6,279 bases of DNA from an uncultured Clostridia bacterium (GCA_937894185.1 CALCSA010000402.1:1-6279), one strand, 5' to 3'. Numbered from the stretch's first letter, positions 1 to 6,150 are shown. Made by a program: numbers and translations. Notes: generated by a model not told the origin, from the letters alone.

Positions 1-1749
1 GTCATCATCATCAAGCTGGCGGACCGCCTCCACAACATGCGCACCGCCGACTACTGGGGAGAGCAAAAGGCCCGGGACAAGGCGCTGGAAACCATGGAGG
101 TGTACGCACCCATTGCCCACCGTCTGGGTATTCGGGCCATCAAGGAAGAGCTGGAAGACATCTCCCTGCGGTATCTGGACCCTGTTGCCTGTAAAGAGAT
201 CGACAATTTGCTCCAGACCGATAAGGAAGAGCAGGATCATTTTGTCGAAGCCATTAAGGAGAAAATTACCGGGCGGCTCAGCGGCCACTACACCGACCTG
301 CTCATCGAAGGGCGGGTCAAGAGCCTTTATTCCATCTACCGCAAGCTCTACATCCAAGGCCGCTCCTACGATGAAATTTACGACATCTACGCCATTCGGG
401 TGATTGTGACCACCGTCAACGAATGCTACAACGTTCTGGGGGAAATCCACGACATGTTCCGGCCCATTCCCCACCGGTTTAAGGACTATATCTCCACCCC
501 CAAGGCCAACATGTACCAGAGCCTGCACACTACGGTGTTCGACAAGGCCGCCATCCCCTTTGAGGTGCAGATTCGCACTTGGGATATGCATCATACGGCG
601 GAATACGGCATCGCCGCCCACTGGAAGTACAAGGCGGGGATTCAGGGCAAGGATTCTCTGGAGGACAAGATCGCTTGGGTGCGCCAGCTGCTGGAAAGCC
701 AGAAGGATTCAGTGGACGTTCAGGAGTATGTGTTTACACCAAAGGGAGATGTCATTACCCTACCCACAGGCGCCACCGTCATCGACTTTGCCTATGCCAT
801 CCACACCCAAGTGGGCAACCGGATGGTGGGAGCCAAAATCGACGGGCGGATGGTGTCGCTGGACACTCCCGTTCAAACCGGGCAGATTGTCAGCATCATC
901 ACCACCAACGCCAAGGGTCACGGCCCCAGCCGGGACTGGATCAGCATTGTCAAAACCTCCTCCACCCGGAACAAAATCCGCTCCTGGTTTAAAAAGGAGC
1001 GGCGGGAGGAGAACATCCCGCAGGGCAGGGCGGAGCTGGAAAAGGAATTCCGGCGCAACAACCTGCTGCTGGAACCGGAGCAGATGGATGAGTTCTTGAC
1101 GCGGATCACCCGCAACCAGCGGCTGAACAGCGTGGAAGAATTTTATGCCGCTTTGGGATACGGGGGAATCTCCCTGACCAAGATCATGCCCCGCATCAAG
1201 GAGCTGTACAACCAGAACTACAAGGACAACAGCGAAAAGATCCTGAAGAAGCAGCTGGAAAAGGCGGCTACCCAAAAGCCCCGCAAGGCCTCTAGCGGCG
1301 TGATTGTAGAGGGGCTGGACAGCTGTCTGGTGAAGTTTTCCAAGTGCTGCAACCCTCTGCCGGGGGACCAGATCATTGGCTATATTACCCGGGGCTACGG
1401 GGTTTCCATCCACAAGCAGGACTGCATCAATGTGACCAGTTCCTTGAACGACCCCAACCAAAAGGCCCGGTGGGTCAACTGTGAATGGTCCGGGGCCTCC
1501 GGCAAGGAGACTTTTAAATCTACCGTGGACATCTATGGCAAGGACCGTCCGGGGCTGCTGGTGGATGTGAGCATTGCCCTCAACAACATGCACGTGCCGG
1601 TTTACTCCCTCATCGCGCGGGAGCAGCCGGAGGACAGCACCGCCATCCAGATTACCTTTGGCATTTCCGGGCTGGATCAGCTCAACTATATTATCAAAAC
1701 CCTCTGCCGCGTCAGCGGGGTCAGCCGGGTGGAGCGCACGGTGCAGTAA
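1..1749 (+). CDS. rel: Bifunctional (p)ppGpp synthetase/hydrolase, RelA/SpoT family (5' truncated by window edge)
   Basis: This enzyme makes (p)ppGpp from ATP and GTP/GDP and hydrolyses it, controlling the cytoplasmic stringent response on the ribosome. The frame is open from base 1, so 582 residues are present. The first residues hold the end of the HD hydrolase domain (KLADRLHN, with Asp8 and Asn12 as the conserved metal/catalytic positions), which implies that roughly 135-140 N-terminal residues lie outside the window. The synthetase domain follows: RVKSLYSIYRK near 105-115, Asp128 in YDIYAIRV, RFKD at 159-162 and EVQIRT near 188-193. RFKD is the RXKD form typical of bifunctional Rel/SpoT enzymes, not the EXDD of monofunctional RelA. 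Next come TGS (about 243-302), a helical region, a zinc-finger-like segment (Cys449, Cys450, His471, Cys475) and a C-terminal ACT domain (about 507-582). The domain order is complete and undisrupted. The Met at base 37 is internal to the HD domain and is not the start. Confidence 0.96.
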   Translation, partial: VIIIKLADRLHNMRTADYWGEQKARDKALETMEVYAPIAHRLGIRAIKEELEDISLRYLDPVACKEIDNLLQTDKEEQDHFVEAIKEKITGRLSGHYTDLLIEGRVKSLYSIYRKLYIQGRSYDEIYDIYAIRVIVTTVNECYNVLGEIHDMFRPIPHRFKDYISTPKANMYQSLHTTVFDKAAIPFEVQIRTWDMHHTAEYGIAAHWKYKAGIQGKDSLEDKIAWVRQLLESQKDSVDVQEYVFTPKGDVITLPTGATVIDFAYAIHTQVGNRMVGAKIDGRMVSLDTPVQTGQIVSIITTNAKGHGPSRDWISIVKTSSTRNKIRSWFKKERREENIPQGRAELEKEFRRNNLLLEPEQMDEFLTRITRNQRLNSVEEFYAALGYGGISLTKIMPRIKELYNQNYKDNSEKILKKQLEKAATQKPRKASSGVIVEGLDSCLVKFSKCCNPLPGDQIIGYITRGYGVSIHKQDCINVTSSLNDPNQKARWVNCEWSGASGKETFKSTVDIYGKDRPGLLVDVSIALNNMHVPVYSLIAREQPEDSTAIQITFGISGLDQLNYIIKTLCRVSGVSRVERTVQ

Positions 1750-1758
1750 CGATTTTTA

Positions 1759-1785
1759 CGGGGGCGGTTTTTTCACCGGGCCCCG
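1759..1785 (+). other. GC-rich hairpin between rel and the deacylase gene
   Basis: An outer 5-bp stem, CGGGG (1759-1763) with CCCCG (1781-1785), encloses a small internal loop. Inside it, a 3-bp stem CGG/CCG carries an 8-base T-rich loop. No T-tract follows the hairpin, so it is not an intrinsic terminator on the + strand, and the reverse strand lacks one too. It ends five bases before the ribosome site of the next gene and could stabilise or modulate the mRNA. The function is inference only. Confidence 0.35.
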
Positions 1786-1789
1786 AAAC

Positions 1790-1793
1790 GGAG
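1790..1793 (+). promoter_or_regulatory. Ribosome binding site supporting a TTG start
   Basis: GGAG lies nine bases upstream of TTG at 1803. No in-frame ATG lies near the homologous N-terminus, so this site helps to fix the TTG as the start of the deacylase gene. Confidence 0.6.
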
Positions 1794-1802
1794 TGAGTTC
1801 AG

Positions 1803-2267
1803 TTGAAGTTAATTTTGCAGCGGGTCAGTTCCGCCGGCGTCACCATTGAAGGAACCGAGCAGTATACCATTGGGCCGGGGCTGGTGGCACTGGTGGGTTT
1901 CGGCCACGAGGACGGCCGGGAGCAGGCCGACTATCTGGCCAAAAAGATGATCGAGCTTCGAATTTTTGAGGATGAAAACGGGCAGATGAACCGCTCTCTG
2001 CTGGATTTGAAGGGGGACTGCCTCATCGTTCCCAACTTCACTCTTTACGCCAACGCCAAAAAGGGCAGACGGCCTTCTTTCATCGATTCCATGGCCCCCC
2101 ACAAAGCTACCGTGCTCTTTGACTATTTTGTGGCGGTGGTCCGGGAAATGGTCAAGAAGGTGGAAACCGGCCGTTTTGGAACCAACATGCTGGTGGATAT
2201 TCAGAACGACGGCCCCGTCACCCTGATTTTAGATACCGGCGAGCTGATGTCGAAAAAACCTTTGTAA
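1803..2267 (+). CDS. dtd: D-aminoacyl-tRNA deacylase (TTG start)
   Basis: DTD hydrolyses the ester bond of D-aminoacyl-tRNAs (and glycyl-tRNA-Ala), recycling mischarged tRNA in the cytoplasm. The 154-residue length is normal for the family. The TTG start gives MKLILQRVSSAGVTIEG, matching the usual MRAVVQRV-type N-terminus. Other family marks are IGPGLVALVGF near 23-33, KKGRRPSF at 86-93, TGRFGTNM at 122-129 and the Gly-cisPro motif NDGPVT at 135-140, which is intact. The odd point is residues 77-81, which read PNFTL where the family signature is SQFTL, so the Ser and Gln of the first active-site motif are replaced by Pro and Asn. It lies 53 bases after rel, an adjacency common in Firmicutes, and is probably co-transcribed. 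The rest of the fold looks intact, so I expect an active deacylase, with some doubt because of the altered motif. Confidence 0.95.
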   Translation: MKLILQRVSSAGVTIEGTEQYTIGPGLVALVGFGHEDGREQADYLAKKMIELRIFEDENGQMNRSLLDLKGDCLIVPNFTLYANAKKGRRPSFIDSMAPHKATVLFDYFVAVVREMVKKVETGRFGTNMLVDIQNDGPVTLILDTGELMSKKPL

Positions 2268-2287
2268 CAGCCCGAATAAGCTGTTTT
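2266..2287 (+). other. Weak hairpin overlapping the dtd stop codon
   Basis: AACAGC (2266-2271) and GCTGTT (2280-2285) can form a 6-bp stem with an 8-base loop, and the right arm runs into four T bases. The stem is short, half A/T, and the T-tract is minimal. At best it is a leaky attenuator inside the operon, and it may be incidental. Confidence 0.25.
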
Positions 2288-2313
2288 GACCATTCTGGAA
2301 AGGGGAAAGTGCC

Positions 2314-2937
2314 ATGAAAGTAATCATTGCGCCGGTGGGCACATTGGGAACCAACTGCTACATCGTAGGCTCCGAAAGCGGCGACGCCTTTGTGGTGGAC
2401 CCGGGCGCCCAGCCGGAAAAGCTGGCGGGCATTCTGACGGAGCAAAACCTGACGCTCAAATATATTCTGCTCACTCACGGGCATTATGACCACATTGGCG
2501 GCGTCAAGGCGCTGATGGAAAAGTTCCCCGATGTCACCCTGCACATCGGCGAAAACGATCAGGAAATGCTGGAGGACGCCTCCAAAAGCTACGCCAACCG
2601 CTGGGATGACGGAGAGGACCACCGCATCCTCGGCGCTCAAACCCTCAAGGAAGGGGACACTCTGGAGGTGGGGGACCTCACCATCAACGTGCTGGACACT
2701 CCCGGCCACACCAAGGGGGGCGTCTGCTACCTCTGCGGGGATGTCATCTTCTCGGGGGATACCCTGTTCCGGGGGGATATTGGCCGCTGCGATTTGTACG
2801 GCGGAAACTTTGATGTGATGAAGCAGTCCTTGGCCAAGCTGGTGGCCTTGGAAGGGGACTACACCGTCTATCCCGGTCACGAGCAGAGCACCACGCTGGA
2901 TTACGAGCGGGCTTACAACCCCTACCTTCGCGGATGA
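2314..2937 (+). CDS. Metallo-beta-lactamase-fold hydrolase, glyoxalase II-like
   Basis: This is a soluble binuclear metal hydrolase of the glyoxalase II/YcbL branch. Family members cleave thioesters such as hydroxyacyl-glutathione, but the true substrate here is unknown. The 207 residues carry every metal-ligand motif in order: THGHYDH at 54-60 (His55, His57, Asp59, His60), His132 in TPGHTKG, Asp149 in SGDTLF and His189 in YPGHE. The N-terminus (GTNCYIVG, then VVDPG) is typical of the fold. It is shorter than classical GloB (about 250 residues) and lacks its C-terminal substrate-binding extension, so glutathione specificity should not be assumed. The start is ATG at 2314 with AGGGG at 2301-2305, eight bases upstream. 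The gene follows dtd by 46 bases, and its TGA overlaps the next gene's ATG, so it sits inside the operon. Confidence 0.93.
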   Translation: MKVIIAPVGTLGTNCYIVGSESGDAFVVDPGAQPEKLAGILTEQNLTLKYILLTHGHYDHIGGVKALMEKFPDVTLHIGENDQEMLEDASKSYANRWDDGEDHRILGAQTLKEGDTLEVGDLTINVLDTPGHTKGGVCYLCGDVIFSGDTLFRGDIGRCDLYGGNFDVMKQSLAKLVALEGDYTVYPGHEQSTTLDYERAYNPYLRG

Positions 2938-4439
2938 CTCTGGAACTGATCCTCCGGGACTTGCCCTGGGAGGGGGATTTCGACTACGAGGCGGAGTGCA
3001 TTCTTCGCCTGTTTTTTCCCGGGGAAAAAATCGCCATCCTCCACCAGCCCCAAACGCCGGAAGGCGACTGGGTTTCGGTGGAGCTGACCCCCCAGGGCGA
3101 GGGGGTCGCCATCTCTCTTGGGGTGCAACTGAATAGCGGGGAGATACAGGCCCGGGATATGGTCCTTCCATCGCAGGCCGCGGTGGGAGGGATGGAATGG
3201 GAGGCGGAGCGTCGGCTCTGCCTGTTGTTATTTGACGCACTCTGTCAGCTGACCGGCACCCGGCCCCCTTGGGGGATTCTCACCGGCGTGCGGCCGGTTC
3301 GGCTTTGCCGCAAGCTGTTGGGGGAGCTGGGCAGCCTTTCCGCCGTACGGGAAGCCCTGATCCAACAATATCAGGTGCTGCCTCAAAAGGCGGAGCTGGC
3401 CCTTTCCACCCTGCAGGCCCAGAAGGAGATTTTAGCGGGCAACACCCGGTCCAGCTACAGCCTGTATGTGGGGATTCCCTTTTGCCCCACCCGCTGCCTC
3501 TACTGCTCCTTTGTCTCCCACGCCATCGACAAGGCGGGCAAGCTGGTGCCCGATTATCTGGAGCTGCTCTGCCGGGAGTTGGAGGAGATCGCCGCCGTTG
3601 CATCCCGGCTGGGGCTTGAGCTGCGGACGGTTTACATCGGCGGGGGAACCCCCACCACCTTGGAGCCGAATCAGTTGACCCGGCTGCTTGGACAGATCGA
3701 AACATCATTCCCACTTTCCGGGATTTCGGAATATACTGTGGAGGCAGGCCGCCCCGACTCCATTTCCAGAGAAAAGCTTAAGGTTTTGCGGGACTTTGGT
3801 ATTTCCCGCATTAGCATCAATCCTCAGGCGCTGGATGATGTGGTGCTCAGGGCCATCGGCAGGGCCCATACCGCTCAGGAGACTTTGGAGGCGGTGGCTC
3901 TGGCCCGGGAGATGGGGTTTGACAACATCAACATGGATTTGATTGCCGGGCTGCCGGAGCAGACGCCCGGGTCCTTTGCCCACAGTCTGGAACAGGTGAT
4001 GGCTTTAAACGCCGAGAACATCACCATCCATACCCTGACGGTAAAGCGGTCCTCCGACTTGCGGGCTTCCATGGGGGCGGATGCCTATGACAGCGGCGCC
4101 TATTCTCTGGCGGATTTGCTGGCCCAGTCTCAGGAGAAGCTGCGGGGGGCGGGGTATCTGCCTTATTACCTTTACCGGCAGCAGGGAACCCGCCAGAATC
4201 AGGAAAACACCGGGTTTTCCCGGCCGGGAAAAGAGGGGCTGTACAACATTTACAGCATGGAGGACGCCCACACCATTCTGGCGGCGGGAGCGGGAGCGGT
4301 GACCAAGCTCTGTGGGGCTCCCGATAAAATGCGCCGGGGGTTCAATTATAAATATCCCTATGAGTACATTTCGGGATTTGGGGAAATACTGAATCGTAAG
4401 CGACAAATTACCGAGTTTTACAAGGAGGAGACACCATGA
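2934..4439 (+). CDS. hemZ: HemZ-like radical SAM protein (coproporphyrinogen III oxidase/dehydrogenase family)
   Basis: HemZ-type proteins are oxygen-independent coproporphyrinogen III oxidase homologues that use a [4Fe-4S] cluster and S-adenosylmethionine. The cluster motif is CPTRCLYC, with Cys184, Cys188 and Cys191. It is followed by YIGGGTPT (234-241), TVEAGRPDS (268-276), RISINPQ (292-298) and NMDLIAGLP (333-341). The C-terminal PYYLYRQ (410-416) plus the ENTGF and AGAGAVTK stretches favour HemZ over HemW or HemN. At 501 residues it has the usual HemZ length, including a roughly 170-residue N-terminal extension that HemW lacks. ATG at 2934 overlaps the upstream TGA as ATGA. I see no good ribosome site ahead of it, so it probably depends on translational coupling. 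No other haem gene is in the window, so actual haem synthesis is inferred from family membership only. Confidence 0.92.
   Translation: MTLELILRDLPWEGDFDYEAECILRLFFPGEKIAILHQPQTPEGDWVSVELTPQGEGVAISLGVQLNSGEIQARDMVLPSQAAVGGMEWEAERRLCLLLFDALCQLTGTRPPWGILTGVRPVRLCRKLLGELGSLSAVREALIQQYQVLPQKAELALSTLQAQKEILAGNTRSSYSLYVGIPFCPTRCLYCSFVSHAIDKAGKLVPDYLELLCRELEEIAAVASRLGLELRTVYIGGGTPTTLEPNQLTRLLGQIETSFPLSGISEYTVEAGRPDSISREKLKVLRDFGISRISINPQALDDVVLRAIGRAHTAQETLEAVALAREMGFDNINMDLIAGLPEQTPGSFAHSLEQVMALNAENITIHTLTVKRSSDLRASMGADAYDSGAYSLADLLAQSQEKLRGAGYLPYYLYRQQGTRQNQENTGFSRPGKEGLYNIYSMEDAHTILAAGAGAVTKLCGAPDKMRRGFNYKYPYEYISGFGEILNRKRQITEFYKEETP
4422..4430 (+). promoter_or_regulatory. Strong ribosome binding site for the nucleoside kinase
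   Basis: AAGGAGGAG inside the end of the hemZ-like gene sits five bases before the ATG at 4436. It is a near-perfect Shine-Dalgarno sequence and fixes this start. It suggests the kinase can also be translated independently of coupling to the overlapping upstream gene. Confidence 0.85.
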
Positions 4440-5386
4440 TCACCAAGGAATTTCTAGAAAAAAAATACACGCCTTTGGAGATCGCAGGTATATTGGAGCT
4501 GGCCGAAAAGGACCCCGATGCCTTGGTGCTGCGCTCCGAGCAATACTATCACCATCAGTTGGACAGCGCCATGCTGCTGGTGAAGAAAAACATGCCCAAC
4601 TACAAGTTCGTCCTGCTCTGCGGCCCTTCGGCTTCGGGCAAGACTACCACGGCCCACAAGCTGGAACGGAGCCTCATTAACAACGGTATTGGGGCGCGGG
4701 TAGTCTCTATGGACAACTTTTTTCTGGGGATGGAGCACTACCCCAAGCTGCCCGATGGCAGCCCGGATATGGAATCCATTCTGGCTATGGATCTGGAACA
4801 CCTCAACGAGTGCTTTGATGCTCTGCTCCACAAAGGAGAGGCCATGCTGCCCACCTTTGACTTTACCACCCAAAGCCAGACCCGGGGAACCCAGCATATC
4901 AAGCTGGAGGACAACGACGTGCTGATTATGGAGGGAATTCACGCCCTTAACCCACTGGTCCTCAGCTCCATTCCCAAACAAAACATCATGCGCATCTACG
5001 CCAGTGTCCGCTCCAAGTTTATCAGCGGGGAGGAAAACATCCTCATCCCCAAGGACATCCGCCTCATGCGCCGCATGGTGCGGGACAACAAATTCCGCAA
5101 CTATCCCCCTCTTTCCACCCTGAAAAGCTGGGAAAACGTTCTGGAAGGGGAGCGGAAAAACATTAATCCCTACCGGGACGATGTGGATATTAAAATGGAT
5201 ACCACCATTGATTACGAGGTTTGCGTCTGGCATTCCATGCTGCAAAATCATCTGGATATGACCGGACTTGAGGAGTACGCCGACTACCCCGCCATTGATC
5301 GAATTTTCAAGGGACTTCTGCGCTTCCCCAGCATTGATGCCTCTAAAATCCCTCTGGATAGCCTTCTGCGGGAGTTTATTGGATAA
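4436..5386 (+). CDS. Nucleoside kinase, uridine kinase/phosphoribulokinase family
   Basis: This is a P-loop kinase likely to phosphorylate a nucleoside such as uridine or cytidine in pyrimidine salvage; the exact substrate cannot be read from sequence. The 316 residues contain the Walker A loop GPSASGKTT (63-71), SMDNFF (91-96) with Asp93 as a probable catalytic or substrate residue, PTFDF (139-143), the Walker B-like LIMEGIHAL (163-171) and an arginine-rich segment RLMRRMVRD (209-217). The stretch 217-265, with STLKSWENVLEGE and NINPYRDDVD, resembles the C-terminal half of the Firmicute TGS-Udk fusion kinases (about 550 residues). Here the N-terminal TGS/threonyl-tRNA-synthetase-like half is absent, leaving about 56 residues before the kinase core. 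ATG at 4436 overlaps the hemZ-like TGA as ATGA and has an excellent ribosome site. It appears to be the last gene of the operon, although no clear terminator follows. Confidence 0.9.
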   Translation: MITKEFLEKKYTPLEIAGILELAEKDPDALVLRSEQYYHHQLDSAMLLVKKNMPNYKFVLLCGPSASGKTTTAHKLERSLINNGIGARVVSMDNFFLGMEHYPKLPDGSPDMESILAMDLEHLNECFDALLHKGEAMLPTFDFTTQSQTRGTQHIKLEDNDVLIMEGIHALNPLVLSSIPKQNIMRIYASVRSKFISGEENILIPKDIRLMRRMVRDNKFRNYPPLSTLKSWENVLEGERKNINPYRDDVDIKMDTTIDYEVCVWHSMLQNHLDMTGLEEYADYPAIDRIFKGLLRFPSIDASKIPLDSLLREFIG

Positions 5387-5420
5387 TTCATGAATCTTTC
5401 GTTAAAAAACGCAAATTCTC

Positions 5421-5449
5421 TTGCAATCTCTTGGGTTTCCGGGTATCAT
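5421..5449 (+). promoter_or_regulatory. Sigma-A-type promoter for the zinc-ribbon gene
   Basis: TTGCAA (5421-5426, 4 of 6 to the -35 consensus) and TATCAT (5444-5449, 5 of 6 to the -10 consensus) are separated by exactly 17 bases. Transcription would start near 5456, leaving a leader of about 40 bases. The region is A/T-richer than its surroundings. It is the only promoter in the window that I find convincing. Confidence 0.7.
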
Positions 5450-5463
5450 AAATGTAACACCCG
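5440..5463. repeat. Short inverted repeat spanning the -10 box (possible operator)
   Basis: CGGGT (5440-5444) and ACCCG (5459-5463) are inverted around the -10 element and the expected start site, with CATAAATG between them as a second, slightly off-centre dyad. The placement suits a repressor site, but 5-bp arms can arise by chance. Confidence 0.3.
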
Positions 5464-5485
5464 ACACATTGTAAACTGTAGAGAA

Positions 5486-5491
5486 AGAGGG
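5486..5491 (+). promoter_or_regulatory. Ribosome binding site deciding the start at 5499
   Basis: AGAGGG is only one base from the ATG at 5493 but seven bases from the in-frame ATG at 5499. The latter is normal spacing, so 5499 is the better start. Confidence 0.6.
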
Positions 5492-5498
5492 AATGACG

Positions 5499-5975
5499 AT
5501 GAGCGTGTTCGAAGAACTGTTTGACGACTTCATGGATAAAGCCAAGTCGGTGGCGGACAGTGCCACCCGCAAAACCGGCGAAGTAGTGGACATGGGCAAG
5601 CTGCGTTATGAGATTAAGCAAACCCAGTGGGATATTGAAAAAACCTATGCCAAACTGGGAGCCATTGTCTACGAATCCAAAAAGAGCAGCGAGAGTTACG
5701 ACGAGGTCATCGAGCTGGCTATCAGCGAGATCGATTCCCTGTGCAGTAAGCTGCAAGAGCTGGAGCTGCGCCTTCGGGCTTACAAAAGAGTGGTAAAATG
5801 CCATCACTGCGGCAAAGAAAACGATCAGAACTTCTTGTTCTGCTCCCGTTGCGGCAGCAACCTTCAGACAGAAGAAGCCGCAGAGCCGGACGTGGTGGAG
5901 GTAGAGGTGGAAGTGGTATCCTCCCAAGAGGAAGCTGCCCCGTTTTCGCAGGAAGAATCCGCCGAAGAGGAATAA
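5499..5975 (+). CDS. Small coiled-coil/zinc-ribbon protein of unknown function
   Basis: I recognise the architecture but no function. From the ATG at 5499 it has 158 residues; ATG at 5493 would add two but is too close to the ribosome site. Residues 1-30 (start MSVFEELFDDFMDKAK) look amphipathic and helical. Residues about 30-100 are charged and heptad-like, probably a coiled coil (KLRYEIKQTQWDIEKTYAKL). A zinc ribbon follows with two CxxC pairs, Cys101/Cys104 and Cys115/Cys118, in CHHCG and CSRCG. The tail (about 125-158) is acidic, low in complexity and probably disordered, with alternating Glu-Val. There is no signal peptide or membrane segment, so it should be cytoplasmic. Similar zinc-ribbon proteins are widespread and uncharacterised in Clostridia (recollection, not a search). 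Its own promoter and a strong terminator make it a single-gene transcription unit. Confidence 0.85.
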   Translation: MSVFEELFDDFMDKAKSVADSATRKTGEVVDMGKLRYEIKQTQWDIEKTYAKLGAIVYESKKSSESYDEVIELAISEIDSLCSKLQELELRLRAYKRVVKCHHCGKENDQNFLFCSRCGSNLQTEEAAEPDVVEVEVEVVSSQEEAAPFSQEESAEEE

Positions 5976-5990
5976 GAACTGCAAACCTTT

Positions 5991-6027
5991 GGGACCAAGC
6001 TGTTTTCGGGCTTGGTCCCTGTTTTTT
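5991..6027 (+). terminator. Intrinsic (rho-independent) terminator
   Basis: GGGACCAAGC (5991-6000) and GCTTGGTCCC (6010-6019) form a perfect 10-bp stem with a 9-base loop, followed by TG and six T bases (6022-6027). It starts 15 bases after the zinc-ribbon stop codon and should end that transcript. There is no matching A-tract upstream, so it appears to act only on the + strand. Confidence 0.93.
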
Positions 6028-6038
6028 AGGGAACTTTT

Positions 6039-6057
6039 GCTGCCGTTCAAGCGGCAG
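6039..6057 (+). other. Second hairpin after the terminator
   Basis: CTGCCG (6040-6045) and CGGCAG (6052-6057) form a 6-bp G/C-rich stem with the loop TTCAAG. The nearest T-rich run begins about ten bases later, so it is not a canonical terminator. The left arm, extended to GCTGCCG (6039-6045), is also perfectly complementary to CGGCAGC at 6127-6133, so an alternative longer-range stem is possible. Confidence 0.35.
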
Positions 6058-6150
6058 AACACCCGGCTTTTGTTTTTGCGACCCACCCGGTATAAGGATG
6101 GCGGTTTTTGTATAGAGTTAATATAGCGGCAGCTGTTATTTTAAACAAAC

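Noticed and set aside
760..1593. Long open frame on the - strand (277 codons) across the rel gene
   Set aside because: It lies wholly opposite a well-supported rel coding region, and its translation is rich in Gly/Val/Gln with no recognisable domain. Antisense open frames are expected in G+C-rich genes.
2218..3240. Long open frame on the - strand (340 codons) across the MBL and hemZ-like genes
   Set aside because: It spans two real genes and has a Pro/Arg-rich low-complexity start and no family resemblance, so it is a shadow of the opposite strand.
4454..5251. Open frame on the - strand (265 codons) opposite the nucleoside kinase
   Set aside because: The + strand frame carries a full P-loop kinase with an ideal ribosome site. 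The - strand frame has no motif and no ribosome site that I can see.
5386..5395. Palindrome ATTCATGAAT just after the kinase stop codon
   Set aside because: It is short and A/T-rich with no T-tract or second copy, so neither a terminator nor an operator role can be supported.
5493..5498. ATG at 5493 as the start of the zinc-ribbon gene
   Set aside because: It is only one base from the AGAGGG ribosome site, whereas ATG 5499 is seven bases away. The two-residue difference does not affect the domain reading.
5388..6086. Open frame on the - strand (232 codons) opposite the zinc-ribbon gene
   Set aside because: It runs through the promoter, coding region and terminator of the + strand gene and begins beyond the terminator. 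Its hydrophobic Phe/Leu runs come from complementing acidic Glu codons.
6068..6096. Possible promoter with TATAAG (6091-6096) ahead of the flippase gene
   Set aside because: The only -35 candidates are TTTTGT at 17 bases or TTGTTT at 15 bases, both poor. The -10 also lacks the final T. No sporulation-type promoter was recognisable either.
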